Assembly (NCBI RefSeq): GCF_000797495.1
Contig: NZ_JTGN01000020.1
Coordinates: forward strand, 29,067-93,066
From: Robinsoniella peoriensis
Lineage (GTDB): Bacteria; Bacillota; Clostridia; Lachnospirales; Lachnospiraceae
DNA length: 64,000 nt
Reading direction: 5' to 3'
Numbering within the stretch: the stretch's first letter is position 1; each line of letters begins with the position of its first letter. Both the position numbers and the translations under genes were made by a program. Below, piece by piece: positions 8,131 to 17,441 of the stretch. The notes below the pieces were generated by a model that saw only the letters and a program-made list of their open reading frames with translations, made no database searches and was not told where the DNA came from.

Positions 8131-9882
8131 TTACATCTCTTTTGCTTTTGGCGGAAAATGTATGATAATCTCAGTGCCTTCTTCCGGCGTGCTTTCAATT
8201 ATTAAACCGTATTTTTCCCCGTACAGCAGTTTTAATCTTTGATTGATGTTACTAAGTCCTATTCTGTCACTGTCTTGTGATAAGACATAAAATATTCTTT
8301 CCCTGGTCATCCCTGCTCCGTTATCGATAATCCGAAGCACAGCATCCTCCCCTTCTTTTTTCCCTATTATCTGTATATGTCCTCCTTTCATCTGACGGGA
8401 AAATCCATGGGTCAGGCTGTTTTCTACCAATGGCTGCAATAGCATTTTAAAGGTTTTATACTCCAGGATATCGGCATCGATCTGGAACTCAGAAGTAAAA
8501 GCCTTCTCATAACGCTCTTCGTAAATGTTCAGATAATTTTTAATACAGTTTATTTCCTCCTCCAGAGTTACAATATCCTCTTTCTTACTGATGGAATATC
8601 TTAAAATCCGGGAAAGAGAAGTAATCATTTTACTGATATCCTTTGCCTTTAAATCCTTTGCCATCCAATTAATAGTATCCAGTGTATTATACATAAAATG
8701 CGGATTAATCTGGGCATTCAGTGCCTGTATATGGTATTCCTTTTCTTTTTTATTCGCCTCATTATTTTTCTCAATCAGATTTAAGATCCGGCTGTTCATA
8801 TCATTAAAGCTTCGATACAGGCTTCCCACCTCATCCTTCTGATCAATATACAATTTATTCTTCATAAAATCCGGATCCGGCGTATTCATCACAACCACCA
8901 TTTTCTGTATCGGCTTGATAATATATACCTGTATTGCCACAGCCCCGAAAACACAGAACAGCAATACTAACAGAATCTGTGCTGCAACAACGGAAACAAC
9001 CCATTCCCTTGTTTTCAGCACCTCATCTTTTTTAATCATTGATATATAATTCCAGTCATTATAAGCGGACGCCTGTTTTACAACTATGTAAGGCTTATTC
9101 CTGTAATTTTGTTCCGTATAACTATCTTCCGATTTCAGGATATCGGACAACACACTTTTATCCAGGGACTCATCTAAGGATGCATCGTTACTCCAGATGA
9201 TATTCCCTATATCATCCGCTATCAATAATGTGGACTTATCTTTTACTTCCAGCTTTTCAAATAAATCTTCAAATAAATCAATGTTTATGTTCAGTATAAA
9301 TTCTCCCCGTTTCGCCCAGTTATGACTGATATCTTTTACCAGCATGGCACAGGATATATAACTCATTTCCTCCTTAGTGCTTCCCTTTGGCTTCACCTGA
9401 AACGTGGAAATCCATCCAAGACTCCCATCCAGTTCATCTATTTTCTGCATCCATTCCGGATGAGAATGATAAACGTCAATATAGGATGCCCCTGAATAGC
9501 TATCCTGAAAATAGGTCTCTCCGTTCGCCGCGAAAAAGTAGGCACCGTCAATATGGTCTGCGCTCTTTAACAGATTACGCAGAAATTCCGTAATCTCCAC
9601 GTAATCAATCGGGATCTTCTGATTTTTATTTAGATTCTTTAAAATATCTTCATCATTATAGATGGTGCCAATAATTCTTTCGTATTCTTTAAGCTGGATT
9701 TCGGCTGCCTTTGATACCACCGATAATTGATTATACTGGCTTTCATACTCTTTTTGCAGCCAGCTGCTGGTAATCATATTATACAGCCAGAAACTGATGC
9801 AGCAAAAAGGCAGGATAATAAACACCAGCAATATCAGAAAAAACTTTTTCTTGATGGATAGATCGTTGAATTTCAACTGCAT
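8131..9882 (-). CDS. Membrane sensor histidine kinase (YesM-like)
   Basis: 583 residues. A first membrane segment (about 13-35), an extracellular sensing region of some 260 residues resembling a Cache-type fold, a second membrane segment (about 290-318) and a HAMP linker precede the His_kinase domain with the acceptor histidine in AQINPHFMYNTLD (near residue 395) and the ATP-binding domain with DNGAGM. It should phosphorylate the regulator encoded directly downstream in response to an extracellular sugar or to the binding protein. AGGAGG lies only two bases before ATG; an in-frame TTG two codons later has better spacing, so the exact start is open. Confidence 0.92.
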   Translation of the reverse strand: MQLKFNDLSIKKKFFLILLVFIILPFCCISFWLYNMITSSWLQKEYESQYNQLSVVSKAAEIQLKEYERIIGTIYNDEDILKNLNKNQKIPIDYVEITEFLRNLLKSADHIDGAYFFAANGETYFQDSYSGASYIDVYHSHPEWMQKIDELDGSLGWISTFQVKPKGSTKEEMSYISCAMLVKDISHNWAKRGEFILNINIDLFEDLFEKLEVKDKSTLLIADDIGNIIWSNDASLDESLDKSVLSDILKSEDSYTEQNYRNKPYIVVKQASAYNDWNYISMIKKDEVLKTREWVVSVVAAQILLVLLFCVFGAVAIQVYIIKPIQKMVVVMNTPDPDFMKNKLYIDQKDEVGSLYRSFNDMNSRILNLIEKNNEANKKEKEYHIQALNAQINPHFMYNTLDTINWMAKDLKAKDISKMITSLSRILRYSISKKEDIVTLEEEINCIKNYLNIYEERYEKAFTSEFQIDADILEYKTFKMLLQPLVENSLTHGFSRQMKGGHIQIIGKKEGEDAVLRIIDNGAGMTRERIFYVLSQDSDRIGLSNINQRLKLLYGEKYGLIIESTPEEGTEIIIHFPPKAKEM

Positions 9883-9918
9883 GTCCTCCTTGACGAATAT
9901 GAATTAAATTATGATTTT

Positions 9919-9947
9919 ATTATAAACGCTCGCGGGGGTTTGTACAA
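9919..9947 (-). promoter_or_regulatory. Promoter of the kinase/regulator operon
   Basis: On the minus strand TTGTAC (9942-9947) and TATAAT (9919-9924) are spaced by exactly 17 bases, about 35 bases before the kinase start codon. Constitutive low-level expression of the sensor pair would fit. Confidence 0.6.
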
Positions 9948-10023
9948 CTCTAATAGATGAGGAGGTTTTGGTGGAGATTAAAAAAGTGCCAGCTATACAT
10001 CATATGTTCCATATAAAAAATGA

Positions 10024-10057
10024 CTGGCAATCAGAATTATTCTGACTGCCAGCCTTT
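10024..10057 (-). terminator. Bidirectional terminator closing the ATPase/TOPRIM unit
   Basis: CTGGCA.TCAGAA pairs with TTCTGA.TGCCAG (10024-10052) and is flanked by a T-run on each strand (plus 10054-10059, minus 10015-10020). It starts directly after the stop codon at 10059. Confidence 0.85.
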
Positions 10058-10058
10058 T

Positions 10059-10787
10059 TTATTTATTCGCTTCCGTTGCATATTCATCATCTAACTCAAT
10101 TCCTAAACGTTGAAAAAATAAAGCTACATTAGAATATCGTTTAAGTGAATTACCATTTTTCATTATAAAATCCCATGATTCTTCGTAACTCCCCCCTATG
10201 GCGAACTCACCTTCTTTGAGAAATCTCAAAAATTCCATAGGTTTTTCACTATACTGATCTGCTATTTCAAAAGCTAAATCTTCTTTTTCATCATCTGTCA
10301 AATCTTTCGATATGTTATGAAGGACATGTTCCAGATTCCTTGAAAAATAATAAATTTCATATGGAAATGAATCCGGAAGTTCTGAAATTCTAGACAAATG
10401 ATACACAATCTTCCTTTTACTGATATTTCTTCTTATTAACCGGTCTTTATTTTTTGCACCTATATAGTTATCATAATATTCTGTCTTGTCATTTGTTGAC
10501 TGTTTTATTTGAGAACTAGATATAAAAGCTCCATCTGTATCAATAATCTGTACAATTTTAAGTATATCTTCTTTTTCAATAAATGGATTTTTCTTAAAAT
10601 ATAAATCCACTTCTTTCTTTATAATTTCATCGATATACTTCACTGTTATATCATCTTTGGCTGTTATATCTGTTCTGAGTACATCAAATTCTAGCTCGTG
10701 TTCTTTTGCGATTTTCGAAAAAACCAGTGCAAGAGCATCTTCATCAGTAATTCCTTCAACCATCAGCAATATAACCTTTTTACTCAT
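10059..10787 (-). CDS. TOPRIM-like protein paired with an ATPase (candidate defence effector)
   Basis: 242 residues, not matched to a named family with certainty. The first strand ends in MVEGITDEDAL with a conserved-looking Glu11, and a later strand ends in QIIDTDGAF with D83 and D85; this E...DxD order is that of TOPRIM nuclease domains such as those in OLD, RloB and DUF4435 proteins. Residues 95-150 are rich in Lys, Arg and Asn. The gene overlaps the upstream ATPase gene by eight bases (stop and start share ATGAGTAA), implying coupled translation and a joint function. Base composition is clearly more AT-rich than in the flanking metabolic operons, a sign of transfer. The nuclease role is inference. 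Confidence 0.6.
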   Translation of the reverse strand: MSKKVILLMVEGITDEDALALVFSKIAKEHELEFDVLRTDITAKDDITVKYIDEIIKKEVDLYFKKNPFIEKEDILKIVQIIDTDGAFISSSQIKQSTNDKTEYYDNYIGAKNKDRLIRRNISKRKIVYHLSRISELPDSFPYEIYYFSRNLEHVLHNISKDLTDDEKEDLAFEIADQYSEKPMEFLRFLKEGEFAIGGSYEESWDFIMKNGNSLKRYSNVALFFQRLGIELDDEYATEANK

Positions 10788-12183
10788 TTACACCTACCCT
10801 TCCGGCCTTTCTCATTGCCATTTCTATTTCATAAATATTCGTAACATTATATAATTTTTCTTTCTGTCCACCTAATTTAATAGCCCTAAGATATGATAGT
10901 CTTGTATTTTGTGTATTTTTAATATATGATGTCTTTAAATACCTTTCTTCAGGATTTACTGTTGTGAATACTAAAGAATCATTATCTAAAACTTCTAATG
11001 GTCTTAAGTTATGAGAAGTAAATATTAATTGCCCCTTCGCCTTCTCCTGCATGGCCTCCAGACATTCTCCCAACAAGTACTCATAGATACCAGAATCCAG
11101 TTCGTCTATAACCAGGCAATAACTTTCCTTGTTATAACATGCAATTAGGTTACTGCAAATAGAGATAATCTTTTTAATGCCCGCTGACTCAAATAACAAT
11201 GGTATCCTCGCACCATTTCGTATTGTAATAATTTCGAATTGTACTCCATCCTGTCCATCATCCATTAATTTATCAAATGCATTATATATTTCCAGTGTTA
11301 TCTCTGAAACCATGGACTTCATTACAATATTAATCTGCTCAATAGTTTTTTCAAAGTATGGAAACACTATTTTCGGCACTATATTAATTCCTGTTAAATT
11401 TACCATTATACTCATAGCTTTGCCTTTTATACTGCTAGGCCAATCAATATTCATAGGTAAAGTATTAATATTCAAAGCTAATAATCCATAATGAGAATTT
11501 TCAACGACTGCTAAATCTTTAATCCCATATCTTTGTAATATATTACTATACTGATAAATTTTTTCACCTTCACCATGTATATCAGAAAAGATATCCTGAG
11601 CTTTTTTAGAAAATAAAAAGGAACTTATCTCTGATCTCTGCTTTTCTTCATTAAAATTCTCTGACAGTTGCCGCGCAACCCCTAATGCTACCATAGCATC
11701 TATATTTTTAGATAAAGATTGTGAATATTTCAGAGGACTAAATAACTCTTTTCTATCTCTATGATATTCGAATACCGGGGTAAGCTTTGTTCTTTTTTCA
11801 TTAATATAAATTTTTGAACTTAATTTTTCCATATTGAGAACAAATTGTTTATCATCTGTTTTTAATAACTCTATTTCATATTCAACATAAAATCTTTCGG
11901 AGTTTTTCTTAATCAGAAAACAATATTTAACAGAAGCTGTTTCACTTTGATATCTTATATACTGATAAAAATGGGACGGTATCATTTTACCGCTAATCAA
12001 ACATTTCAAAAGAAGCATTACATCAACCACTACAGTCTTTCCTGAACCATTCTGACCATAAATGCCTAATACGCTCCCACCTCTTTTGTCTGTATCCTTT
12101 GAAACTAAATCAATATTTCCATGGTTAACATTCTTTATATTATTAATTTCTAAATGAATCAGTCTTACTATATTTTCTTCCAT
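10780..12183 (-). CDS. AAA/ABC-type ATPase of the OLD/RloA class (candidate defence sensor)
   Basis: 467 residues with a split nucleotide-binding domain. The Walker A motif GQNGSGKT is at 43-50, a signature-like ESAGIKKII lies near residue 330, the Walker B motif CLVIDELDSG near 365 and a switch histidine in FTSHN near 395. The order and spacing resemble the AAA_15/AAA_21 ATPases found with TOPRIM partners in overcoming-lysogeny-defect, PARIS and RloAB-type systems, not a transporter ATPase. The 250 residues between Walker A and the signature are unrecognised and could hold the sensing part. GAGGTGAT precedes ATG. It is the first gene of a two-gene unit with its own consensus promoter and terminator. 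The defence role is inferred from family and layout. Confidence 0.72.
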   Translation of the reverse strand: MEENIVRLIHLEINNIKNVNHGNIDLVSKDTDKRGGSVLGIYGQNGSGKTVVVDVMLLLKCLISGKMIPSHFYQYIRYQSETASVKYCFLIKKNSERFYVEYEIELLKTDDKQFVLNMEKLSSKIYINEKRTKLTPVFEYHRDRKELFSPLKYSQSLSKNIDAMVALGVARQLSENFNEEKQRSEISSFLFSKKAQDIFSDIHGEGEKIYQYSNILQRYGIKDLAVVENSHYGLLALNINTLPMNIDWPSSIKGKAMSIMVNLTGINIVPKIVFPYFEKTIEQINIVMKSMVSEITLEIYNAFDKLMDDGQDGVQFEIITIRNGARIPLLFESAGIKKIISICSNLIACYNKESYCLVIDELDSGIYEYLLGECLEAMQEKAKGQLIFTSHNLRPLEVLDNDSLVFTTVNPEERYLKTSYIKNTQNTRLSYLRAIKLGGQKEKLYNVTNIYEIEMAMRKAGRVGVNE

Positions 12184-12204
12184 AATATCACCTCGTTATA
12201 TAAC

Positions 12205-12233
12205 ATTATATATTATATTATCCACGAAGTCAA
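12205..12233 (-). promoter_or_regulatory. Near-consensus promoter of the ATPase/TOPRIM unit
   Basis: On the minus strand TTGACT (12228-12233), 17 bases, TATAAT (12205-12210), about 22 bases before the ATPase start codon. No clear minus-strand terminator separates it from the dehydrogenase gene upstream, so some read-through from that operon is also possible. Confidence 0.75.
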
Positions 12234-12275
12234 TTTAAATTCATTTTTTGTTAATTTTTTTAACATTTTTAATAT

Positions 12276-13238
12276 TTAATTCAACTTATTTTCCGGCACT
12301 CTGCCCTCAAATATATCAATCAGTGCCTTCGCAGTCACCAAAGAAGTTTCTTCACAATTCTCAAACGTTTCCGCTGATGTATGAGGTGTGGCTATGTATT
12401 GCGGGAAGGAAAACAACGGATTCGTAAGATCCGCCGGTTCCTGTTCAAACACGTCCGTCCCCATCCCCCCGGCCTTACCTGACTGCAGAGCTTCTGCCAG
12501 TGCTGCCTCGTCCACCAGGCTTCCTCTTGCGGTGTTTACCAGAAGAACTCCGTCTTTCATTTCGGAAATAGTTTTTTCGTTAATGATATGCCTGGTTTCT
12601 TCATTTGCCGGCAAATGCATGGAAATAATATCACTGTTTCTTAGCACCTCTTCCATGCTGACTAATTCTACACCGTATTGCTCTGCCTGTCTGTAATCAG
12701 GGTATTTATCATACGCAATCACTCTGGGTTCAAATCCCATTAATCTCTTTGCCACATTTCTGGCTATCGCACCAAATCCCAACAACCCCACCGTACGGCT
12801 GCGCAGTTCATGAGACATGGTTCTGTCCCACCTGCCTTCTCTCACTGCATTATACAGACAGGGAATCTGCCTGGTCAGGCATAGCATCAGGCTAACCGCC
12901 TGTTCTGCTACTGCCGGGGCATTCATTCCCGGACAGTTTGTAACAGTGATTCCATGGTCTCTTGCCCCTTTAAGATCAATATTATCTACTCCTACCCCGA
13001 ATCTTGCAATTCCTTTTAAGTTGGGTGACAATTTATATAATTCTTCATTCCAGGATTCTACACCTGCGATTACGCCGTCTGCATCTCCGGTCAGATCTTT
13101 TAATTCTTCAAACTGTAAAGGTCTTTGATATGGATTTTCAATGACTTCACACCCATAGTCCATCAGCAGTTTTTTACCGGGAGCACAGTACCTGGAATAG
13201 TTTGTGGCAGTTACCAATACCTTTTTCACCTTTTTCAT
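12276..13238 (-). CDS. D-2-hydroxyacid dehydrogenase (phosphoglycerate dehydrogenase family)
   Basis: 320 residues, the usual length for the short form without a regulatory ACT domain. The NAD-binding motif GLLGFGAIARN lies near residue 150, the catalytic Arg is in NTARGSLVDE, the Glu in DVFEQEP and the His in TPHTSAET. The enzyme oxidises or reduces a D-2-hydroxyacid with NAD(P) in the cytoplasm. It is the last gene of the operon behind a DapA-type aldolase and a GH106-like hydrolase, which suggests a role in breaking down a sugar acid or its aldolase product and not in serine synthesis. AAAGGAG stands before ATG. Confidence 0.85.
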   Translation of the reverse strand: MKKVKKVLVTATNYSRYCAPGKKLLMDYGCEVIENPYQRPLQFEELKDLTGDADGVIAGVESWNEELYKLSPNLKGIARFGVGVDNIDLKGARDHGITVTNCPGMNAPAVAEQAVSLMLCLTRQIPCLYNAVREGRWDRTMSHELRSRTVGLLGFGAIARNVAKRLMGFEPRVIAYDKYPDYRQAEQYGVELVSMEEVLRNSDIISMHLPANEETRHIINEKTISEMKDGVLLVNTARGSLVDEAALAEALQSGKAGGMGTDVFEQEPADLTNPLFSFPQYIATPHTSAETFENCEETSLVTAKALIDIFEGRVPENKLN

Positions 13239-13307
13239 TATTTACTCCTTTACCGGTATTCTCTATGCAAATAAGTGCTGCATCAAAAAATGTCCCGGAC
13301 TTATATT

Positions 13308-13356
13308 GTTTTCTCATAATGTTTTCTCATAATGTTTTCTCATAATGTTTTCTCAA
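13308..13356 (-). repeat. 13-bp tandem repeats spanning the aldolase stop codon
   Basis: GTTTTCTCATAAT is repeated at 13308-13320, 13321-13333 and 13334-13346 with a fourth partial copy to 13356. The copy at 13334-13346 contains the stop codon (13340-13342) of the aldolase gene and the partial copy is its last codons. Every repeat brings a stop in one frame, so a slip by one unit would leave the protein nearly unchanged. Confidence 0.85.
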
Positions 13357-14257
13357 ACCATTTTGTCAGACGGTCCAGTTGTTCCACTTCTTTTCTGCCG
13401 GTATCATTACAAAGATCCGGACTTTTCGTTCTCGTTTGAAGTGAATTAAAATTGCCAATCTGCATCTGATAATATTTGGCATTGACCGGGTATGCCTTGC
13501 ATTCAATAAATGAAGCTACGGTAAGAAAATCATTCCTTAATCTTGCCTTTTCAGGCTGTTCACGGAAATGACCGGTGAGCCAGGTGTAAATTTCCGGATG
13601 GAAATTTGCCATTACGCCGCTGTACCCGCTTGCGCCCAATTCCAGAGATTCCAAAAGAGTTGCTGAATTGGCATTGAACAGTTTTAATTCTGTTCCCTTA
13701 ATCACCTTTAATTTTTCCTTTATATTTTCAATATCGCAGCTGGTGTCTTTTAGAAAATAGAAACGTCCGGTTTCTGCACACCACTTTAATAACTCCGGGG
13801 ATATAATTCTTTTATAAGGATAAGGACACTCATAAAATCCAAGGGGCATATCTTTTGGCAGGCGTTCCATCAGATATTTCAGATTTTCCAGCCAGATCTC
13901 ATCGCTTTGTGTTTCCTCTGCTAAGCGGTTTGTTAACAAAATTACTGCATCCACACCTGTTTCTGCAATTGCCTGTAATTCCTCAGCCTGATCATCCAGA
14001 GAATCGGAGATATGCCCGGATGCTATTACCGATGCTCTTTTACCCGCCTTTTTGACTACAAATTCTGCAATGGCTGCCCGCTCTTCCAACGATAGATAAA
14101 ACATCTCACTGGACTGGCACACTGCAAACAGCCCCGCAGCCCCGGCATCTATATACCAGTCCACTAATTTCCCCAATGCTTCATAATCAACCTGATTTTT
14201 CTCCGTAAATGGCGTAAGCATTACCGGATATACTCCGTCCTTAAAGTTCTTCATCAT
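13340..14257 (-). CDS. Dihydrodipicolinate synthase/N-acetylneuraminate lyase family aldolase
   Basis: About 305 residues of the DapA/NanA TIM-barrel superfamily. The Schiff-base lysine is in YFLKDTSC and the catalytic tyrosine in GFYECPYPYK; AGAAGLFAVCQSSE replaces the usual GTTGE-type phosphate/carboxylate loop, so lysine synthesis is unlikely and another 2-oxo acid is probably bound. It should cleave or join pyruvate and an aldehyde in the cytoplasm. Three ATG codons lie in a row; AAGGAG fits best with the one at 14257, and a start at 14278 would include the ribosome-binding site. It overlaps the end of the GH106-like gene, so translation is probably coupled. Its 3' end is tandemly repeated. 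Confidence 0.85.
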   Translation of the reverse strand: MMKNFKDGVYPVMLTPFTEKNQVDYEALGKLVDWYIDAGAAGLFAVCQSSEMFYLSLEERAAIAEFVVKKAGKRASVIASGHISDSLDDQAEELQAIAETGVDAVILLTNRLAEETQSDEIWLENLKYLMERLPKDMPLGFYECPYPYKRIISPELLKWCAETGRFYFLKDTSCDIENIKEKLKVIKGTELKLFNANSATLLESLELGASGYSGVMANFHPEIYTWLTGHFREQPEKARLRNDFLTVASFIECKAYPVNAKYYQMQIGNFNSLQTRTKSPDLCNDTGRKEVEQLDRLTKWFEKTL

Positions 14258-17200
14258 CATTTGTCTCCTTTTCTGCAATCCAATACTGCGGGGTAGTTAA
14301 AATCCCCATTTCCTTTAGCTGATATTCATAACTCCATTTATTTCCCGTGGTTCTCCAAAGATTCGGTCCATACCACTCTTCCTGTGTATCTGCGTTATGG
14401 ACCGCTCCAAAAGCATTAATACGATTCCCGTACAGACGTATCGTCATTCTATGCCATCCCTCATTTACCTCGCCCAGATCCAGAATATAAGGTGCCAGTG
14501 CAATTGTTCCGCCTCTCTTTCCATCCAGATCTACCGTAATCAGCGCTCCACGGTAATGGGATGTCTCCAGACAGAGCCTGCCCTCTTTACTATAAACAGA
14601 TACCTCATACTCCATGTTTCCGGCATAAAAAGGGAATCCCTGGTTTACAAAGTTTCCATAATGTAATTCGCCGGGCATTTTTATCAGCTTCTTCATTCTG
14701 CCTGATACCTGCACCCCAAATTTTCCCAGTAGATAGCACCATTCCACGTTTGTCTTCTTCTGAAACGGGATATGTATTACCAATTGGTTCTTACCTTTTT
14801 TTATCTGTCCCACCTTTCTCTTTCGGATGCACTCATCTACAAACCAGCCGGAATCCGCTCCATTTATAGGTTCACCATTCCACTCCATCCTCACATTTTC
14901 CGGATGTTCCATGGCAATTTCTGCCGATTCAACTACTGTTTCTGAATCTATGGTAAATCTTAATTTCAAAATATGTCGGGGAATTTCTTCTTCTTTCTGC
15001 GTCCAGGGCTGTGCCAGTGCCTCCATTCGAAGAGGATAACCCAATTCTTTCCGGAAAAGATTGTCAATGCGCAGGATTTCTTCCTCCGGCATGAATTCTC
15101 CATCATCAAATGCGTATTCAGCCATATCCAGCAGAAATACATTCGGCTCAGTCAGGCGATACGAATCCGGCTGGGGCAGATCTTTCTTTTCTCTCACACT
15201 TTTATCCCATGAATAGAACAAGCTAGGCTTTTCTAGCTGCTTTTTATCTTGCTGCTTTTTTTCTTCCTGCTTTTCTTTTTTCAACTCCAGCAACAGACTG
15301 TCATGCTGTGACCCATAATATATTATTTTAGTTTTTTGATCCGCATAATCAGCATGAATATCGTAAATCTCACCACTTAAGGTATCATAAACCACAGGGC
15401 TGTAAATTCCTTTCACCCAAATTTCCCACTTTTCCATATGGGTAATATGCTCATTTCGGGGTTTGTTTACATGGCAGATAAACAACCATTTTCGCTCTTC
15501 CTCTTCTCTGAGCTGATAGAACATATTTGCAGACCGTAGCCCGTTTTCTCTGTGCTCCATGCGTGTGGGGTCTTTTCCCTCTGTATTTTCCACACAGATA
15601 TCAATATCTCTCCAGGGTTTTAATGCTTCTAACAGCTGGGATGATGAATACTGGATCTTTTCACATTGTTGTGAGAGGAGGACTACGGCATTACTTTCCA
15701 CAGCATCTACATAACGTGGGATATTTCCCATAAATATGACTTTTCCACCATGTGCGGCGAATTCCTTTAACTTATCCACAGTAGAGGAACGCAGTGTGTG
15801 ACATCCGGGGACAATTACCACTTCATAGTTCATTTCTCCCATGCAGAACTTTTCCCTGCTGCCGTGCAATGATTTTGATCCATCACTTAAGAGTGCTTCT
15901 GAAATAAAGTCAAAGTCCAGAAGCCCGTAAAGCATCCAATCGATTACATTTGAAAAATTATACTCTAATTCCTGGCGGATGACGGCAGTCTGCTTCTGAT
16001 TCCCCCAGTACATCCAGTAGGATTCCACCGGATGTATCACACCGATGCGTACCCCTGGCATGCCTCTTGTCAGCACCGCTGCAAGCCTGGCAAAATGATT
16101 TTCAATATAGGAATATTCTTTATACCATGGTGACTGGTAACCGATGCTTGCCGGATAATCCCGTTTTCCCTCACCTTCCATAGATGCCCAGGTCAGATGC
16201 GGAACCCGAACCGTTACTCCAAGAGCTGCCTGCCAGTCTCCCGCAAGTTTGTGATTTCTAAAATCAAAATCCCAACCGGTTACACCATAGATTTCACTCA
16301 TTACGCCTTCCCGCCCATACTGGTGTGCCACGCTCTGCGCCTGTTTTGCGGTGGACAGTTCCCGCCTGTCACATAACATGTCAATTCCCGGAAGTCCAAA
16401 TTCTTTCATCGGACGCATCACTTCCCCAGCTGCCATTGTCTGGGAATGAAGTGTCCACTCATTCATCATATGACCGGTAAGTGCAATGCCATGGCTGCTG
16501 CACCACGTTCCAGCATTGTCCCCAAAAGCTTCTGAAAACCGCTGGCACACATGTAAGTGGTACAGATACCGTACCTGAGATGCCTTCTGTTCTCCCAGTT
16601 CCCAGATCAGTTCCGGAAGATGATCCAGAACCGATATGCCAAAACATTTATAAAAAGTATCCTCAAAATCATCTGTAAACGGCAGAATTACCGGTTTATA
16701 TGTAAAGGGTGTATCCAGTACTTCCTTGTGGCTGGTCTGCGGTTCATCCGTAAATATAGCCGGTATCTGTCCCCCAAAATCTTTCCCCAGCTCTCTGTAA
16801 TATACCTCATGGGTCAATTCTATAAACCGGTCAATTGCCTTCTTATCCAGGGTATTTACATAAGCCTGATTATTAAACCACGGCGTATCACCTGAGATCT
16901 CCAAACTGGCTGTCCATACATTTCCCCCTTCTTCTCCCGGTTTTAGAACCCGTCCGCTTATTAAATATCCTTTCGGATCCAGTTTAATCTCATATCTTGC
17001 AAGTAACTTGTTATGATTACTCCGCACTGCTTTTGCCGCTGACATAGGTGTCTCTTCTGCAGCGTCCGTCCAGTTCTCCGGCTGGAATACCAGAAACCTG
17101 GAACGGTAAGCTTGCTCCCTGGTGACCATTCCCCCTGCACTGCCGGAGGGCCAGCGGTCCTCATCATAGAGCCAGCACAGCAGATCCTGCCTTTTTGCCT

Positions 17201-17441
17201 CATCTTTGCAGGCTTTCACATCCTCCAGGAATTCTCTGCCCATATATCCAGTATCCAGACCTACACGGCAGTGAATATGGAATCCGCCCATCCCCATTTC
17301 TTTAAAATAAGAGATCTGTTTTAACAATTGTTTCTGATCCAGCCTGCAGTTCCACGCCCAGAACGGTGCTCCGCGGTATTCACATCCGGGATTCTGAAAC
17401 TCCTCCCCGCTCAGCGCCTCTGTTTTTAATTTATAAAGCAT
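14241..17441 (-). CDS. Large GH106-like glycoside hydrolase
   Basis: 1066 residues. The opening PFWAWNCRLD, the MGMGGFHIHCRVGL segment and WLYDEDRWPSG before residue 110 are typical of the rhamnosidase-related GH106-like family; FTDEPQ near residue 245 and HMMNEW near 340 carry probable catalytic acids. The C-terminal third looks like beta-sandwich carbohydrate-binding domains (NVRMEWNGEPINGADSGWFVDE). There is no signal peptide, so it should work in the cytoplasm on imported oligosaccharides. Two further relatives lie at 27660-30785 and 32258-34963. It overlaps the upstream regulator gene by eleven bases. Alpha-L-rhamnosidase activity is the family's known reaction but the substrate here is unproven. 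Confidence 0.72.
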   Translation of the reverse strand: MLYKLKTEALSGEEFQNPGCEYRGAPFWAWNCRLDQKQLLKQISYFKEMGMGGFHIHCRVGLDTGYMGREFLEDVKACKDEAKRQDLLCWLYDEDRWPSGSAGGMVTREQAYRSRFLVFQPENWTDAAEETPMSAAKAVRSNHNKLLARYEIKLDPKGYLISGRVLKPGEEGGNVWTASLEISGDTPWFNNQAYVNTLDKKAIDRFIELTHEVYYRELGKDFGGQIPAIFTDEPQTSHKEVLDTPFTYKPVILPFTDDFEDTFYKCFGISVLDHLPELIWELGEQKASQVRYLYHLHVCQRFSEAFGDNAGTWCSSHGIALTGHMMNEWTLHSQTMAAGEVMRPMKEFGLPGIDMLCDRRELSTAKQAQSVAHQYGREGVMSEIYGVTGWDFDFRNHKLAGDWQAALGVTVRVPHLTWASMEGEGKRDYPASIGYQSPWYKEYSYIENHFARLAAVLTRGMPGVRIGVIHPVESYWMYWGNQKQTAVIRQELEYNFSNVIDWMLYGLLDFDFISEALLSDGSKSLHGSREKFCMGEMNYEVVIVPGCHTLRSSTVDKLKEFAAHGGKVIFMGNIPRYVDAVESNAVVLLSQQCEKIQYSSSQLLEALKPWRDIDICVENTEGKDPTRMEHRENGLRSANMFYQLREEEERKWLFICHVNKPRNEHITHMEKWEIWVKGIYSPVVYDTLSGEIYDIHADYADQKTKIIYYGSQHDSLLLELKKEKQEEKKQQDKKQLEKPSLFYSWDKSVREKKDLPQPDSYRLTEPNVFLLDMAEYAFDDGEFMPEEEILRIDNLFRKELGYPLRMEALAQPWTQKEEEIPRHILKLRFTIDSETVVESAEIAMEHPENVRMEWNGEPINGADSGWFVDECIRKRKVGQIKKGKNQLVIHIPFQKKTNVEWCYLLGKFGVQVSGRMKKLIKMPGELHYGNFVNQGFPFYAGNMEYEVSVYSKEGRLCLETSHYRGALITVDLDGKRGGTIALAPYILDLGEVNEGWHRMTIRLYGNRINAFGAVHNADTQEEWYGPNLWRTTGNKWSYEYQLKEMGILTTPQYWIAEKETNDDEEL

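Noticed and set aside
10780..12183. The ATPase as an ABC transporter subunit
   Set aside because: The signature is ESAGIKK and not LSGGQ, Walker A and B are over 300 residues apart, and no membrane protein is encoded nearby.
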